Shown: positions 1-6,305 of the stretch, in pieces | How the letters are laid out: each line of letters begins with the position of its first letter | How positions within the stretch are numbered: the first letter of the stretch is position 1 | Assembly: GCA_050693035.1 (NCBI GenBank) | Contig: JBOGWB010000040.1 | Location: 1 to 10,869 of the forward strand | DNA from: DASYVD01 sp050693035 | Lineage (GTDB): Bacteria; Actinomycetota; UBA4738; CALAEC01 | DNA length: 10,869 bases | Direction of reading: 5' to 3' | Position numbers and translations under genes: made by a program | Notes under the pieces: model-generated | What the model was told of the DNA's origin: nothing | The model's database searches: none | The model's input: only the letters and a program-made list of their open reading frames with translations

Positions 1-1555
1 CCCCGGAAGGCTCGTCCGGCGGTGAGCGCCGTGGGAGAATGACATCGGTGTAGTTCGCTCCCGAGCCCGGCGGAGGCGCCCGTGGCCTACAACCTGATCC
101 CCTGCGACAGAGACCAGCCGTTCCTGATGCCCCCGAGCCTCGATGACTGGCTCCCCAAAGACCACCTGGCCCGGTTCGTCATCGACGTCGTGGAGACGCT
201 CGACCTCTCCCCCTTCTACGCCCGGCGCCGGGCCGACGGCTGGGGCCGGGCCGCCTACGACCCGAAGATGATGGTGGCCCTGCTCATCTACGCCTACGCC
301 ACCGGGGCCCGCTCCTCCCGCCTCATCGAGCGGCGATGCATCGAGGACATCGCCTTCCGCTTCATCGCCGCCAACGAGGCCCCCGACCACGCCACGATCG
401 CCCGGTTCGCCAAGGACCACGAAGGGGAACTGGCCGAGTTGTTCGACCAGGTCCTGCGCCTGGCCGCCGAGGTGGGGCTGGTCCGCGTGGGGCTCGTGGC
501 CCTCGACTCCACCCGAATGAAGGCCAACGCCTCCCCCGGGGCCAACCGCAGCGCCGACTGGATCCGCTCCGAGGTCGAGCGGATCTTGGCCGAGGCCAGG
601 GCCACCGACGAGGAGGAGGACCGGCGCCTCGGAGACGCCCCCTCACCCGACGTCCCCGAGGAGCTCACCGAGCCGAACACCCGCCTGGAGCGGCTCCTCG
701 CCGCCAAGGCCCGCCTCGAGGCCGACCAGGCAGAGCGCCAGGCCGCCTACCAGGCCAAACTGGCCGCCCGCGAGGAGTACAAGCGGCGAACCGGCAAGGG
801 GATGCGGGGCCGCAAGCCCAAGCCGCCGCAGGAGCGCCTCAGGGATCGGGAGCGCTCCAAGGTCGCCAACACCACAGACCCGGACAGCCGCACGATGGGG
901 GCGGCCAACGGTGGGTTCGTCCAGGGCTACAACGCCCAGGCGGTGGCGACGAAAGAGCAGATCGTCGTGGCCTGCGAGGTCACCACGAACTCCACCGACT
1001 ACGCGGAGCTGCAGCCCATGGTCGAACAGGCGAAGGAGAACCTGGCCAAAGCCGGAGTAGGCACGAAGATCGGCGTGCTCGTCGGCGACGCTGGCTACGT
1101 GACGGAGGACAACCTGAGTCTCGAGGAGGAGCTCGGCGTGGAACTGGTGATCGCCACCAGGAACCGAAAGCGCGCCGGCCCCGGCGACCAGCCGCGACCC
1201 CGGGGACGGATCCCGAAGGGACTCTCGAAGACCCAGCGCATGGACCGCAAGCTCCGCACCAAACGGGGCGAGCGGCTGTACCGAAGACGGGGCGGAGCGA
1301 TCGAGCCAGTGTTCGGACAGGAGCGCCAGCGGGGCGCCGGACGCTTCCGCCGACGCGGCCTGAGCGCCTGCAACGCCGAGTGGCGCTTTGAGCAGACCGT
1401 GCACAACCTCCTGAAGGTCAGGACGTCGGGCAGGTGGACCACGCCGGGAGGAACGCCGTCTCCCACACCGCCTTCACGGCGCTCTCCGCGCTCGGCGCAT
1501 CTCTTGATCTGCTGTCGCCACCCTCACTGGGCTTTCCGCGACAGCCTCTCAGGGG
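1..1555. mobile_element. IS1182-family insertion sequence
   Basis: A single transposase gene fills the element. The base run 1-19 matches the reverse complement of 1536-1555 at about 16 of 21 aligned positions: both begin CCCC, then G-A, AGGCT and GTC, with gaps. I take these as imperfect terminal inverted repeats. The left end coincides with the window edge, so it could extend further left and no target duplication can be tested. The right end lies 37 bases before the ATG of the OsmC selenoprotein gene. The family is assigned from the transposase, and the exact ends are an inference. Confidence 0.6.
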
Positions 1556-1563
1556 CAAAATAG
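82..1563 (+). CDS. IS1182-family DDE transposase
   Basis: DNA-cutting transposase of the insertion sequence. An N-terminal DUF772-type domain (about residues 15-95, with PPSLDDWLPKDHLARFV and AYATGARSSR) is followed by a DDE catalytic domain. Candidate catalytic residues are Asp142 (VALDSTRMKANAS), Asp336 (VGDAGYVTEDN) and Glu408 (IEPVFGQ). A charged helical insert of about residues 170-280 separates the first two. The GTG start at 82 has CGGAGG five bases upstream. At 493 aa the length is normal for the family. The conserved part ends near HNLLKV (about residue 447). The remaining ~45 residues are low-complexity, run through the presumed right terminal repeat and stop 6-8 bases outside it, which suggests a late frameshift in an otherwise intact protein. 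An overlapping ORF at 336-1391 is a high-GC shadow. Confidence 0.9.
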   Translation: MAYNLIPCDRDQPFLMPPSLDDWLPKDHLARFVIDVVETLDLSPFYARRRADGWGRAAYDPKMMVALLIYAYATGARSSRLIERRCIEDIAFRFIAANEAPDHATIARFAKDHEGELAELFDQVLRLAAEVGLVRVGLVALDSTRMKANASPGANRSADWIRSEVERILAEARATDEEEDRRLGDAPSPDVPEELTEPNTRLERLLAAKARLEADQAERQAAYQAKLAAREEYKRRTGKGMRGRKPKPPQERLRDRERSKVANTTDPDSRTMGAANGGFVQGYNAQAVATKEQIVVACEVTTNSTDYAELQPMVEQAKENLAKAGVGTKIGVLVGDAGYVTEDNLSLEEELGVELVIATRNRKRAGPGDQPRPRGRIPKGLSKTQRMDRKLRTKRGERLYRRRGGAIEPVFGQERQRGAGRFRRRGLSACNAEWRFEQTVHNLLKVRTSGRWTTPGGTPSPTPPSRRSPRSAHLLICCRHPHWAFRDSLSGAK

Positions 1564-1575
1564 ATCTGTACGCGA

Positions 1576-1592
1576 GGAAAGGAGGTAACTCG
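1576..1592 (+). promoter_or_regulatory. strong Shine-Dalgarno of the OsmC selenoprotein gene
   Basis: The run AAAGGAGGT (1578-1586) is fully complementary to the 16S anti-SD and lies seven bases (from GGAGG) before ATG 1593. This fixes the start and shows that the short ORF before the UGA is really translated. No convincing promoter is visible in the 37 bases between the IS right end and this gene, so transcription may come from within the insertion sequence. Confidence 0.75.
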
Positions 1593-2060
1593 ATGGCCAC
1601 CGTCTACACCTCCCAGGTGAGGATCGAACGCTTCGCCGACGGCACCAGGCGAGCCGAGATCCCCGTGGAGGCCCCCATCATGCTGGGCGTCCACGACGAG
1701 GTGGCAGAGCACTACAAGAAGGAACCGGGCACGTTCGAGCCGCACGCGGCGACCCTCGACTACGTGGTCGCGGCCGCGGGAGGGTGACTGACGGGGACCC
1801 TGGGAGCCGCGCTGGAGGCGCGCCAGATACCCGCATCGAACGGGCGCCTCGTGTCCGAGGTGACCGGCGAGATCGAGAGGACCGACGACGGCGTGCTCGT
1901 GATCCGACGGGTCCACGTCCTGTACCGACTGCGAGCGGATCCGGAAAGGCGAGAGGCCATCGACCGCGTCCTGGGATTCCATGCACGGAAGTGTCCGGTG
2001 GCCAGGACGATCGGCGACTGCGTGGACATCAGCACGGAGCTGGAGCTCATCGGGGAATAG
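1593..2060 (+). CDS. OsmC-family peroxidase, predicted selenoprotein (UGA = Sec65)
   Basis: OsmC/Ohr-type proteins reduce organic peroxides in the cytoplasm with two cysteines: a peroxidatic one in an AGGC-x-T motif and a resolving one in CPV. One frame runs from ATG 1593 to TAG 2058 (155 residues), interrupted only by UGA at 1785-1787, codon 65. The flanking residues, LDYVVAAAGG before and LTGTLGAALEARQI after, are the peroxidatic-cysteine motif with Sec in place of Cys. Later come GVLVIRRVHVLYRLRA, the resolving Cys134 in RKCPVART, then Cys143 and the C-terminal strand ISTELEL. The Sec-Cys spacing (69) suits the family. A SECIS-like hairpin follows the UGA. If UGA were a stop, a 64-aa stub lacking both catalytic residues would result. 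A nonsense-mutated pseudogene is the alternative. It is less likely because the rest of the frame is clean and the UGA sits exactly at the catalytic position. Selenoprotein OsmC homologues are known. The Vgb-like gene lies 36 bases downstream. Confidence 0.85.
1800..1826 (+). promoter_or_regulatory. candidate bacterial SECIS hairpin
   Basis: The hairpin lies within the coding sequence. CUGG (1800-1803) pairs with CCAG (1823-1826). After a four-base 5' bulge (1804-1807), CGCGC (1808-1812) pairs with GCGCG (1818-1822) and closes the loop UGGAG (1813-1817). The loop begins 25 nt after the UGA, inside the 16-37 nt window accepted for bSECIS elements, and G is its second base, as the rule for SelB-binding loops asks. 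GC-rich DNA folds easily, so the hairpin supports the Sec reading but does not prove it alone. Confidence 0.65.
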
Positions 2061-2096
2061 CGGAGACGGAGCCTCGAGCGATGGCAGACTGAGGTC

Positions 2097-3131
2097 ATGC
2101 CCTCCCGGACCCCATCGGCTCTGTTGGGCGCCGGCATGTTGCTCTTCGCCGTCGCCTGTGACTCGCCGTCCCCAGCGGGGCCCCAAGCCACGGTCGAAGA
2201 GGAGCCAACCGCGACGGGCTCGCCGGCTCCTCGCCCGCAGCCCTCGTTCACCGAGTATCCGGTCCCAGCGGGAAGCCGCCCCCACGATGTCGCCCCCGCC
2301 TCGGACGGCGGGGTCTGGTACACGGCCCAGGGCTCCGGGGAGCTGGGGCGCCTCGACCCCGCCACCGGACGAACGCGCCACATCCCGCTCGGCGAGGGTT
2401 CGGCGCCCCACGGGGTCATCGTGGGGCCCGACGACGCTCCATGGATCACGGATGGGGGGCTCAACGCCATCGTCCGGGTCGATCCGAAGAGCCACGAAGT
2501 CTCCACGTTCCCCCTCCCCCGGCCGGCGTACGCCAACCTGAATACCGCGGCGTTCGACGGGGAGGGGATCCTGTGGTTCTCGGGCCAGAGCGGCGTCTAC
2601 GGCAGCGTGGATCCCCAGACGGGGAGGGTGCGGGTCTTCGACGCGCCGCGCGGGACGGGCCCATACGGGATGGCAACGGCGCCCGACGGAACTGTGTGGC
2701 TCGCGTCGCTGGCGGGCAGCTACATCGCCCCCATCAACCCTCCGGGTGGCGGACTGGCCGTGGCCGACGTCCCGACGCCGCAAGGCGGTGCCCGGCGGAT
2801 CTGGAGCGATTCCCGCGGCTTCCTATGGGTCACGGAGTGGAACGCGGGGATGCTCGCTCGGTACGACCCGTCGAGCATGTCCTGGGGCGAATGGCGACTG
2901 CCGGGCGAGAACCCGCAGCCGTACGCGGTCTACGTCGACGAGCGTGACGTGGTGTGGATTACGGACTTTGGCGCCAACGCCCTGGTGCGCTTCACCTCTC
3001 GATCCGAGCGCTTCCGGGCGTTCCCGTTCCCCAGCCGCTGCGCCGAGGTACGGCAGCTGCTGGGGCGTTCGGGCGAGGTGTGGGGCGCGGAATCCGGAAC
3101 CGACAAGCTGGTCGTGTTGCGCACGCGCTGA
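2097..3131 (+). CDS. Vgb-like seven-bladed beta-propeller lipoprotein
   Basis: Secreted, probably lipid-anchored protein of the virginiamycin B lyase (Vgb) superfamily. Residues 1-21 form a signal peptide with a hydrophobic core and the lipobox-like AVAC (Cys21). A Pro/Ala/Thr-rich linker reaches about residue 55. Seven repeats follow, each ending in a W-containing strand: VWYTAQ, PWITDG, LWFSGQ, VWLASL, LWVTEW, VWITDF, VWGAES. This matches the seven-bladed Vgb fold. No histidine occurs after about residue 140. The catalytic histidines reported for staphylococcal Vgb, which as I recall are His228 and His270, therefore appear absent, and streptogramin cleavage is doubtful. It may instead be a periplasmic or surface binding protein. 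The ATG is chosen from the signal peptide. GAGG lies only two bases upstream, so the ribosome site is poor and coupling to the OsmC gene is possible. Confidence 0.85.
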   Translation: MPSRTPSALLGAGMLLFAVACDSPSPAGPQATVEEEPTATGSPAPRPQPSFTEYPVPAGSRPHDVAPASDGGVWYTAQGSGELGRLDPATGRTRHIPLGEGSAPHGVIVGPDDAPWITDGGLNAIVRVDPKSHEVSTFPLPRPAYANLNTAAFDGEGILWFSGQSGVYGSVDPQTGRVRVFDAPRGTGPYGMATAPDGTVWLASLAGSYIAPINPPGGGLAVADVPTPQGGARRIWSDSRGFLWVTEWNAGMLARYDPSSMSWGEWRLPGENPQPYAVYVDERDVVWITDFGANALVRFTSRSERFRAFPFPSRCAEVRQLLGRSGEVWGAESGTDKLVVLRTR

Positions 3132-3235
3132 TATCGGCTGTGCTCGCCGCGGGGCCCGCCGAGGCGATTAAGCGACTGTGGCGCCGGACTCCTTTGTCAG
3201 CCCCGTCTCCCCAGAGAACGATCAGAAGACAGTGT

Positions 3236-3637
3236 TCACGAAGCCCCCCACCATGCGAGGGCCGCCACCACGGCGAACAGGAGCGGCGCCGGGTGAGTGA
3301 GAAGGAGCCTCGGGCTCCGCCGGAACAGGGCCAGCGCCAAGGCGATCGCAAGGAACGAGGCGAAGGACGCGCCCGTGACCCAGCCGACGGCCCGGCAGGC
3401 ATCGCTCGGTCCCACGGCCGCACACGATCCCATGGCGCCAGCCATCACCAGCAACGCAGCCGTCCACAGATGCCACGCGGCTCGTACCAGCCCCTCAGTG
3501 ACGTCCCGTCCGCCGAAGGGCGTGGGCGGCAGTGACGTGACGTCGAGCCGCCGCAGGATGAGTCTCTCCCCGAGCACGGAATGGGCGGCCCCCGTGCCCA
3601 CGATCAACGCAGCGGCGGCGGCGTACGCAGCGGTCAC
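3236..3637 (-). CDS. small four-helix integral membrane protein
   Basis: Unrecognised 133-residue inner-membrane protein, last gene of the minus-strand operon. Four hydrophobic segments are seen at about residues 3-20, 52-74, 84-104 and 113-131. A conserved-looking GTGAAHSVLGERLILRRL follows the first helix, a motif I associate with uncharacterised actinobacterial membrane proteins that carry HSxLGE after helix 1. The start is GTG 3637. It overlaps the stop of the preceding gene in the four bases GTGA, with AGGGAG about 9-10 bases upstream, so translation is probably coupled. It converges with the Vgb-like gene, leaving about 100 bases between. Function is unknown. Its membership in a GbsR-controlled operon hints at an envelope or stress role. 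Confidence 0.75.
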   Translation of the reverse strand: MTAAYAAAAALIVGTGAAHSVLGERLILRRLDVTSLPPTPFGGRDVTEGLVRAAWHLWTAALLVMAGAMGSCAAVGPSDACRAVGWVTGASFASFLAIALALALFRRSPRLLLTHPAPLLFAVVAALAWWGAS

Positions 3638-4221
3638 TGCGCCGGCTCCCTGACTCTCTGGATGGCCGACTCTGCCGCCAGCTTGAACCGCCGCAGCCCC
3701 GCTTCGACCAGGGGGTCGTGGAACAGGCGAACCGCCAGGAAGTACGCCCGGCCAAGGCCCGTCGCGTCGAAGAACCGAGCGCGGGTCACGTTGTAGACGC
3801 GGGTGAGTTCCGGAGACACCGGGTCGAGGTAGACATTGGTCGCGTAGCTCGCGTACCGATGAGAACCGGTGAGGACGACCTCCCATCCTTCGTGGACGCG
3901 CTCGATCAGGAACGCTTCGGGACCCCCGCAAGCCCCGAGCAGATCGCCGACCGCCTCCCCTTCGCGAAGGCTCAAGGTCCGGAGCCCCGGCTCGCCCGTC
4001 CCATTGCAGCCGCCTTCGAAGCGGGCCACCGCGGCCGCGCGCAGGAGGAACGCTACAGATCCAGCCGGGCGGATCCGTGCGGTCGCTTCGGGGATGGCGG
4101 CCCAGACATCGCCCGACTCCGCCTGTACCTCCACGACGTGGACGTTCACGAAGTTCGCGCCCGGCACGTAGCCATCCACGAGCATCCGCAGATGCGAGGC
4201 GGCTTCCGGCTCGACCCGCAT
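3634..4221 (-). CDS. hypothetical protein, weakly DUF2867-like
   Basis: A 195-residue soluble protein without signal peptide or membrane helix, middle gene of the operon. The C-terminal part (about residues 140-190: VYNVTRARFFDATGLG, then YFLAVRLFHDPLVEAGLRR) resembles the end of DUF2867 or SRPBCC-like lipid-binding folds, where a Thr-Arg strand is followed by a Y-x(5)-FH helix. The likeness is weak and no catalytic residues can be named. The ATG at 4221 is served by AGGAGGTGA, whose TGA is the stop codon of the upstream regulator gene, a tight stop/SD arrangement with 12 bases to the ATG. The downstream membrane-protein gene starts inside this gene's stop. Function unknown. Confidence 0.75.
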   Translation of the reverse strand: MRVEPEAASHLRMLVDGYVPGANFVNVHVVEVQAESGDVWAAIPEATARIRPAGSVAFLLRAAAVARFEGGCNGTGEPGLRTLSLREGEAVGDLLGACGGPEAFLIERVHEGWEVVLTGSHRYASYATNVYLDPVSPELTRVYNVTRARFFDATGLGRAYFLAVRLFHDPLVEAGLRRFKLAAESAIQRVREPAQ

Positions 4222-4230
4222 CGCCTGACG

Positions 4231-4767
4231 TCACCTCCTGCTGGAACGGATCGGAATCGACTGCAGGACGCTTTGGACCCGCTGGGGCTCGAAGGACTCT
4301 CCCTGCGAGAACGCACCGATGCCGGCGTCGACGGCGGCAGCGAACGAGCGCATGGCGTGAAGTCGGGACTCGAGGAAGGCCCGCTCCTTCGCGCCGGTGC
4401 GCCCCCTCGCTTGCAGCGCGCGCTCCGTCTCCTCCGACGTCGCGATGATCTGGCGGAGGTTCCACCGGAACCGTCGCTCCATGATCTCCTGCATCGCCCG
4501 CCAGAAATCGGTCGCGGCCTCGTAGTGGTCCTTGCGTGAGCCGGCCACCCGTACGCGGCGCACCAGGTGCCAGTCGACCAGGCCCCGGATGTTCACCGAG
4601 ACGTTGCTCTTGGACTGCTGAAGGTCTGTCGCGACCTGATCGAGCGACAGCGATCGTGGCTCCAGGTAGAGGAGCGCGAAGATCCTCCCCTGGAGCTGGG
4701 TCAGGATGCCCGAAGTCGCGGCCGCCGTCCCGATCCCGTCCACGAAGATCGCCCTGGTCCGCTCCAC
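4231..4767 (-). CDS. GbsR/MarR-family transcriptional regulator
   Basis: DNA-binding repressor-type protein of 178 residues and first gene of the operon. A winged helix-turn-helix spans about residues 25-85: GRIFALLYLEPRSLSLDQVA, then QSKSNVSVNIRGLVDWHLV, then a wing with RVAGSRKDHYEA. This is the typical GbsR pattern (LSLDEIA, SKGNVS, GDRKDYYEA). The C-terminal half is helical and probably dimerises. The start is GTG 4767 with GGGAGG six bases upstream. A promoter with an inverted repeat lies directly upstream, so autoregulation is likely. In Bacillus, GbsR-type proteins control glycine-betaine genes, but no compatible-solute gene is present here, so the signal is unknown. Confidence 0.88.
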   Translation of the reverse strand: MERTRAIFVDGIGTAAATSGILTQLQGRIFALLYLEPRSLSLDQVATDLQQSKSNVSVNIRGLVDWHLVRRVRVAGSRKDHYEAATDFWRAMQEIMERRFRWNLRQIIATSEETERALQARGRTGAKERAFLESRLHAMRSFAAAVDAGIGAFSQGESFEPQRVQSVLQSIPIRSSRR

Positions 4768-4795
4768 GGCTCGCCTCCCTTTGCCCTGTGGTCTG

Positions 4796-4826
4796 AATGT
4801 TTAGTATATTCCGAACGTTCTGTCAA
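4796..4826 (-). promoter_or_regulatory. promoter and candidate operator of the GbsR operon
   Basis: On the minus strand, TTGACA (4826-4821) is a perfect -35. Seventeen bases further is TAAACA (4803-4798), a weak -10; TATACT (4808-4803) is nearer but at too short a spacing. Positions 4796-4819 form an imperfect 24-bp inverted repeat (AACGTT ... AACATT arms, 8 of 12 positions symmetric) containing the perfect palindrome GAACGTTC (4813-4820). The AT-rich repeat stands out from the GC-rich surroundings and covers the promoter, as expected for a repressor site of the encoded regulator. Confidence 0.55.
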
Positions 4827-4882
4827 CACGAGTGAGGCAACTCCGGCTCTCGATGGACCGGCCTCAAGCGGAAGGGACAGCG

Positions 4883-5000
4883 GTGGGAGCCCTGCCGGAG
4901 GAGATCGAACGGATCCTCGAAGCCGCACGGGTCGCTGAGTTCAGAGGCGCCGAGATGGCTCGGACAACGTGCTGCTGCGGTACGAGGTGCGGTCGGTGCG
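4883..5000 (+). pseudogene. degenerate coding stretch, possible PPOX-like remnant
   Basis: From GTG 4883, with GGAAGGGA upstream, the frame reads GALPEEIERILEAARVAEF. This looks like the N-terminus of a pyridoxamine-oxidase-like (PPOX) protein but loses that character after about 25 residues. From about 4951 another frame reads DGSDNVLLRYEVRSVRS before a stop at 5005. Neither piece forms a full gene, so I read the stretch as decayed or rearranged coding DNA. The family resemblance is a weak impression. Confidence 0.25.
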
Positions 5001-5003
5001 TTC

Positions 5004-5222
5004 ATGACCGACATCGGCTTTCTGACCCAGCATCCAAAGACGGATCGTCGAGGCGGGTGGAGGTGCCGAAGTACTGACTCCAGCTACCATCGCCTTCTCG
5101 TGGGCGAGCATTCGCGCCAAGACGTGGCCCGGAGGGCCGGGGTCGACCCAGGCTAGGTCGACAGGCTGGTTGAGCTCGGGATTCTGGGGCCCGGCACCGG
5201 AGACGCGTTCTCGCCGGGTGAC
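5004..5222 (+). pseudogene. N-terminal HTH segment of the cyclase, cut by in-frame TAG
   Basis: This is in the same frame as the cyclase gene below. From ATG 5004 the frame is open to TAG 5154-5156, then continues without stop into the cyclase. Around the stop it reads SRQDVARRAGVDPG, stop, VDRLVELGILGPG. This is a helix-turn-helix-like segment that precedes the regulatory region in related cyclases, where I would expect a tyrosine (GVDPGYVDRL). A single TAC/TAT to TAG change explains it. The first ~30 residues after ATG 5004 look less conserved, so the true original start is uncertain. No suitable ATG or GTG restart lies between 5157 and 5222. Confidence 0.6.
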
Positions 5223-6305
5223 TTGCTCAGGGCGCGTTGGGTGCAGAGCTTGGAGCGGGCCGGCGTGCCGCTCGACGGGATGGCCGCCGCCGTCCGGGAC
5301 GGAGCTCTCTCGTTCTCCTTCATGGATGTGAGCGCGTTCGATCGGTTCGCCGGGCTCAGCGACACGACCTTCCACCAGCTGAGCGAAAGCACGGGCGTTC
5401 CCCTGGAGCCCCTGAAGGTGGTCCGCGAGGCCATCGGCTTCGCGGAGCCACGGCCGGAGGACCACGTCCGCGAGAACGAGTTGTCGGTCGTGCCGGCGAT
5501 CGAGCTCCAGCTCTCGACGGGGTTCCGGCCCGCCGTCATCGAGCGGTGGCTCCGGGCCTGCGCGGACAGTCTGCGCCGGGTCGCCGAGACGGAGACGGAC
5601 TGGTGGAAGACCGAGGTGGGGCAGCCTCTCCTCGAGGGGGGCATGACTGAGGGTGAGATGCTGGAGGCCCAGGCCGACCTGGGGTCCCGCATGGCCCCCC
5701 TCTCCGAGCAGGCCCTCCTCGCCATCTACCACGGGCAACAAGAACACGCCTGGAGCCAGAGTTTCGTCGAGTACGTCGAGGGCGCACTGGAACGGGCCGG
5801 TCTGTACAGTCCGATGCACCGTCCGCCGGCGATCTGCTTCCTCGACATCACCGGATACACCCGCATGACCGAGGAGCGGGGGGACGAGGCCGCCGCGGAT
5901 CTGGCGGCGAGGTTGGCCACCCTGGTTCGACGGTCCTCTCAGGAACATGGGGGGCGACCGGTGAAGTGGCTCGGCGACGGCGTGATGTTCTACTTCAGGG
6001 ACCCAGGTAGCGGTGTGGTGGCCGCCTTGGAGATGGTGGAGGGCGTCGCGACCCACGGCCTTCCGCCCGCCCACGTCGGGATCCACGCCGGGCCGGTGGT
6101 CTTCCAGGAGGGCGACTACTTCGGCCGGACCGTGAACATCGCAGCGAGGATCGCCGAGTACGCCAGACCCGGCGAGGTGCTGGTGAGCCAGGAGGTCGTG
6201 AACGCAGCCGAGGGAACGCCAGTCACGTTCACTGAGATCGGGCCCGTCGAGTTGAAGGGCGTGTCGGGGACCCTCGGCCTCCATGCGGCCAGGGGGGACG
6301 AGTGA
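5223..6305 (+). CDS. class III adenylate cyclase with N-terminal regulatory region
   Basis: Makes cAMP from ATP; cytoplasmic, with no membrane helices. Numbering from TTG 5223 (360 aa): residues 1-195 are a helical regulatory region, and 200-350 the class III catalytic domain. All expected residues are present. Metal aspartates are Asp208 (CFLDITGYT) and Asp252 (WLGDGVMF). The adenine-specifying pair is Lys248 and Asp298 (GDYFGRTVN). The transition-state residues are Asn305 and Arg309 (VNIAAR). An Asp/Lys pair indicates adenylate rather than guanylate cyclase. The C-terminus ends in the usual FTEIGPVELKGVSG. The TTG start is only the first available codon after the TAG at 5154 and has no good ribosome site. 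The ancestral protein began further upstream, so this may be an N-terminally broken but catalytically intact gene. Confidence 0.85.
   Translation: MLRARWVQSLERAGVPLDGMAAAVRDGALSFSFMDVSAFDRFAGLSDTTFHQLSESTGVPLEPLKVVREAIGFAEPRPEDHVRENELSVVPAIELQLSTGFRPAVIERWLRACADSLRRVAETETDWWKTEVGQPLLEGGMTEGEMLEAQADLGSRMAPLSEQALLAIYHGQQEHAWSQSFVEYVEGALERAGLYSPMHRPPAICFLDITGYTRMTEERGDEAAADLAARLATLVRRSSQEHGGRPVKWLGDGVMFYFRDPGSGVVAALEMVEGVATHGLPPAHVGIHAGPVVFQEGDYFGRTVNIAARIAEYARPGEVLVSQEVVNAAEGTPVTFTEIGPVELKGVSGTLGLHAARGDE

Noticed and set aside
336..1391. Long plus-strand ORF inside the transposase gene.
   Set aside because: Arg/Gly/Pro-rich shadow frame of GC-rich coding DNA; the frame at 82-1563 carries the DDE motifs.
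24..1484. Inverted 10-mer GAGCGCCGTG (24-33) and CACGGCGCTC (1475-1484) as IS ends.
   Set aside because: It lies inside the transposase coding end and would leave the better-matching repeats at 1-19 and 1536-1555 outside; GC-rich 10-mers recur by chance.
1785..1787. UGA as an ordinary stop, giving two separate small genes (1593-1787 and 1851-2060).
   Set aside because: The frame is identical on both sides, the 21 codons between the UGA and GTG 1851 encode conserved OsmC helix residues, and neither half alone would hold both catalytic positions. No ribosome site precedes GTG 1851.
3132..3235. Bidirectional terminator between the convergent Vgb-like and membrane-protein genes.
   Set aside because: CTCG/CGAG around a GC-rich core near 3145-3165 could pair, but the loop would be too tight and no T-run follows on either strand.
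3236..4465. 409-residue minus-strand frame as one protein.
   Set aside because: Its first two-thirds are a shadow of the regulator and the DUF2867-like gene; only the last 133 residues, from GTG 3637, have real protein character.
4832..5077. ORF with the cysteine cluster TTCCCGTRCGRC as a modified-peptide precursor for the SagB-type enzyme.
   Set aside because: It is 1.6 kb away with another gene between, the cluster arises where the reading frame appears to shift, and there is no leader/core pattern or conserved recognition motif.
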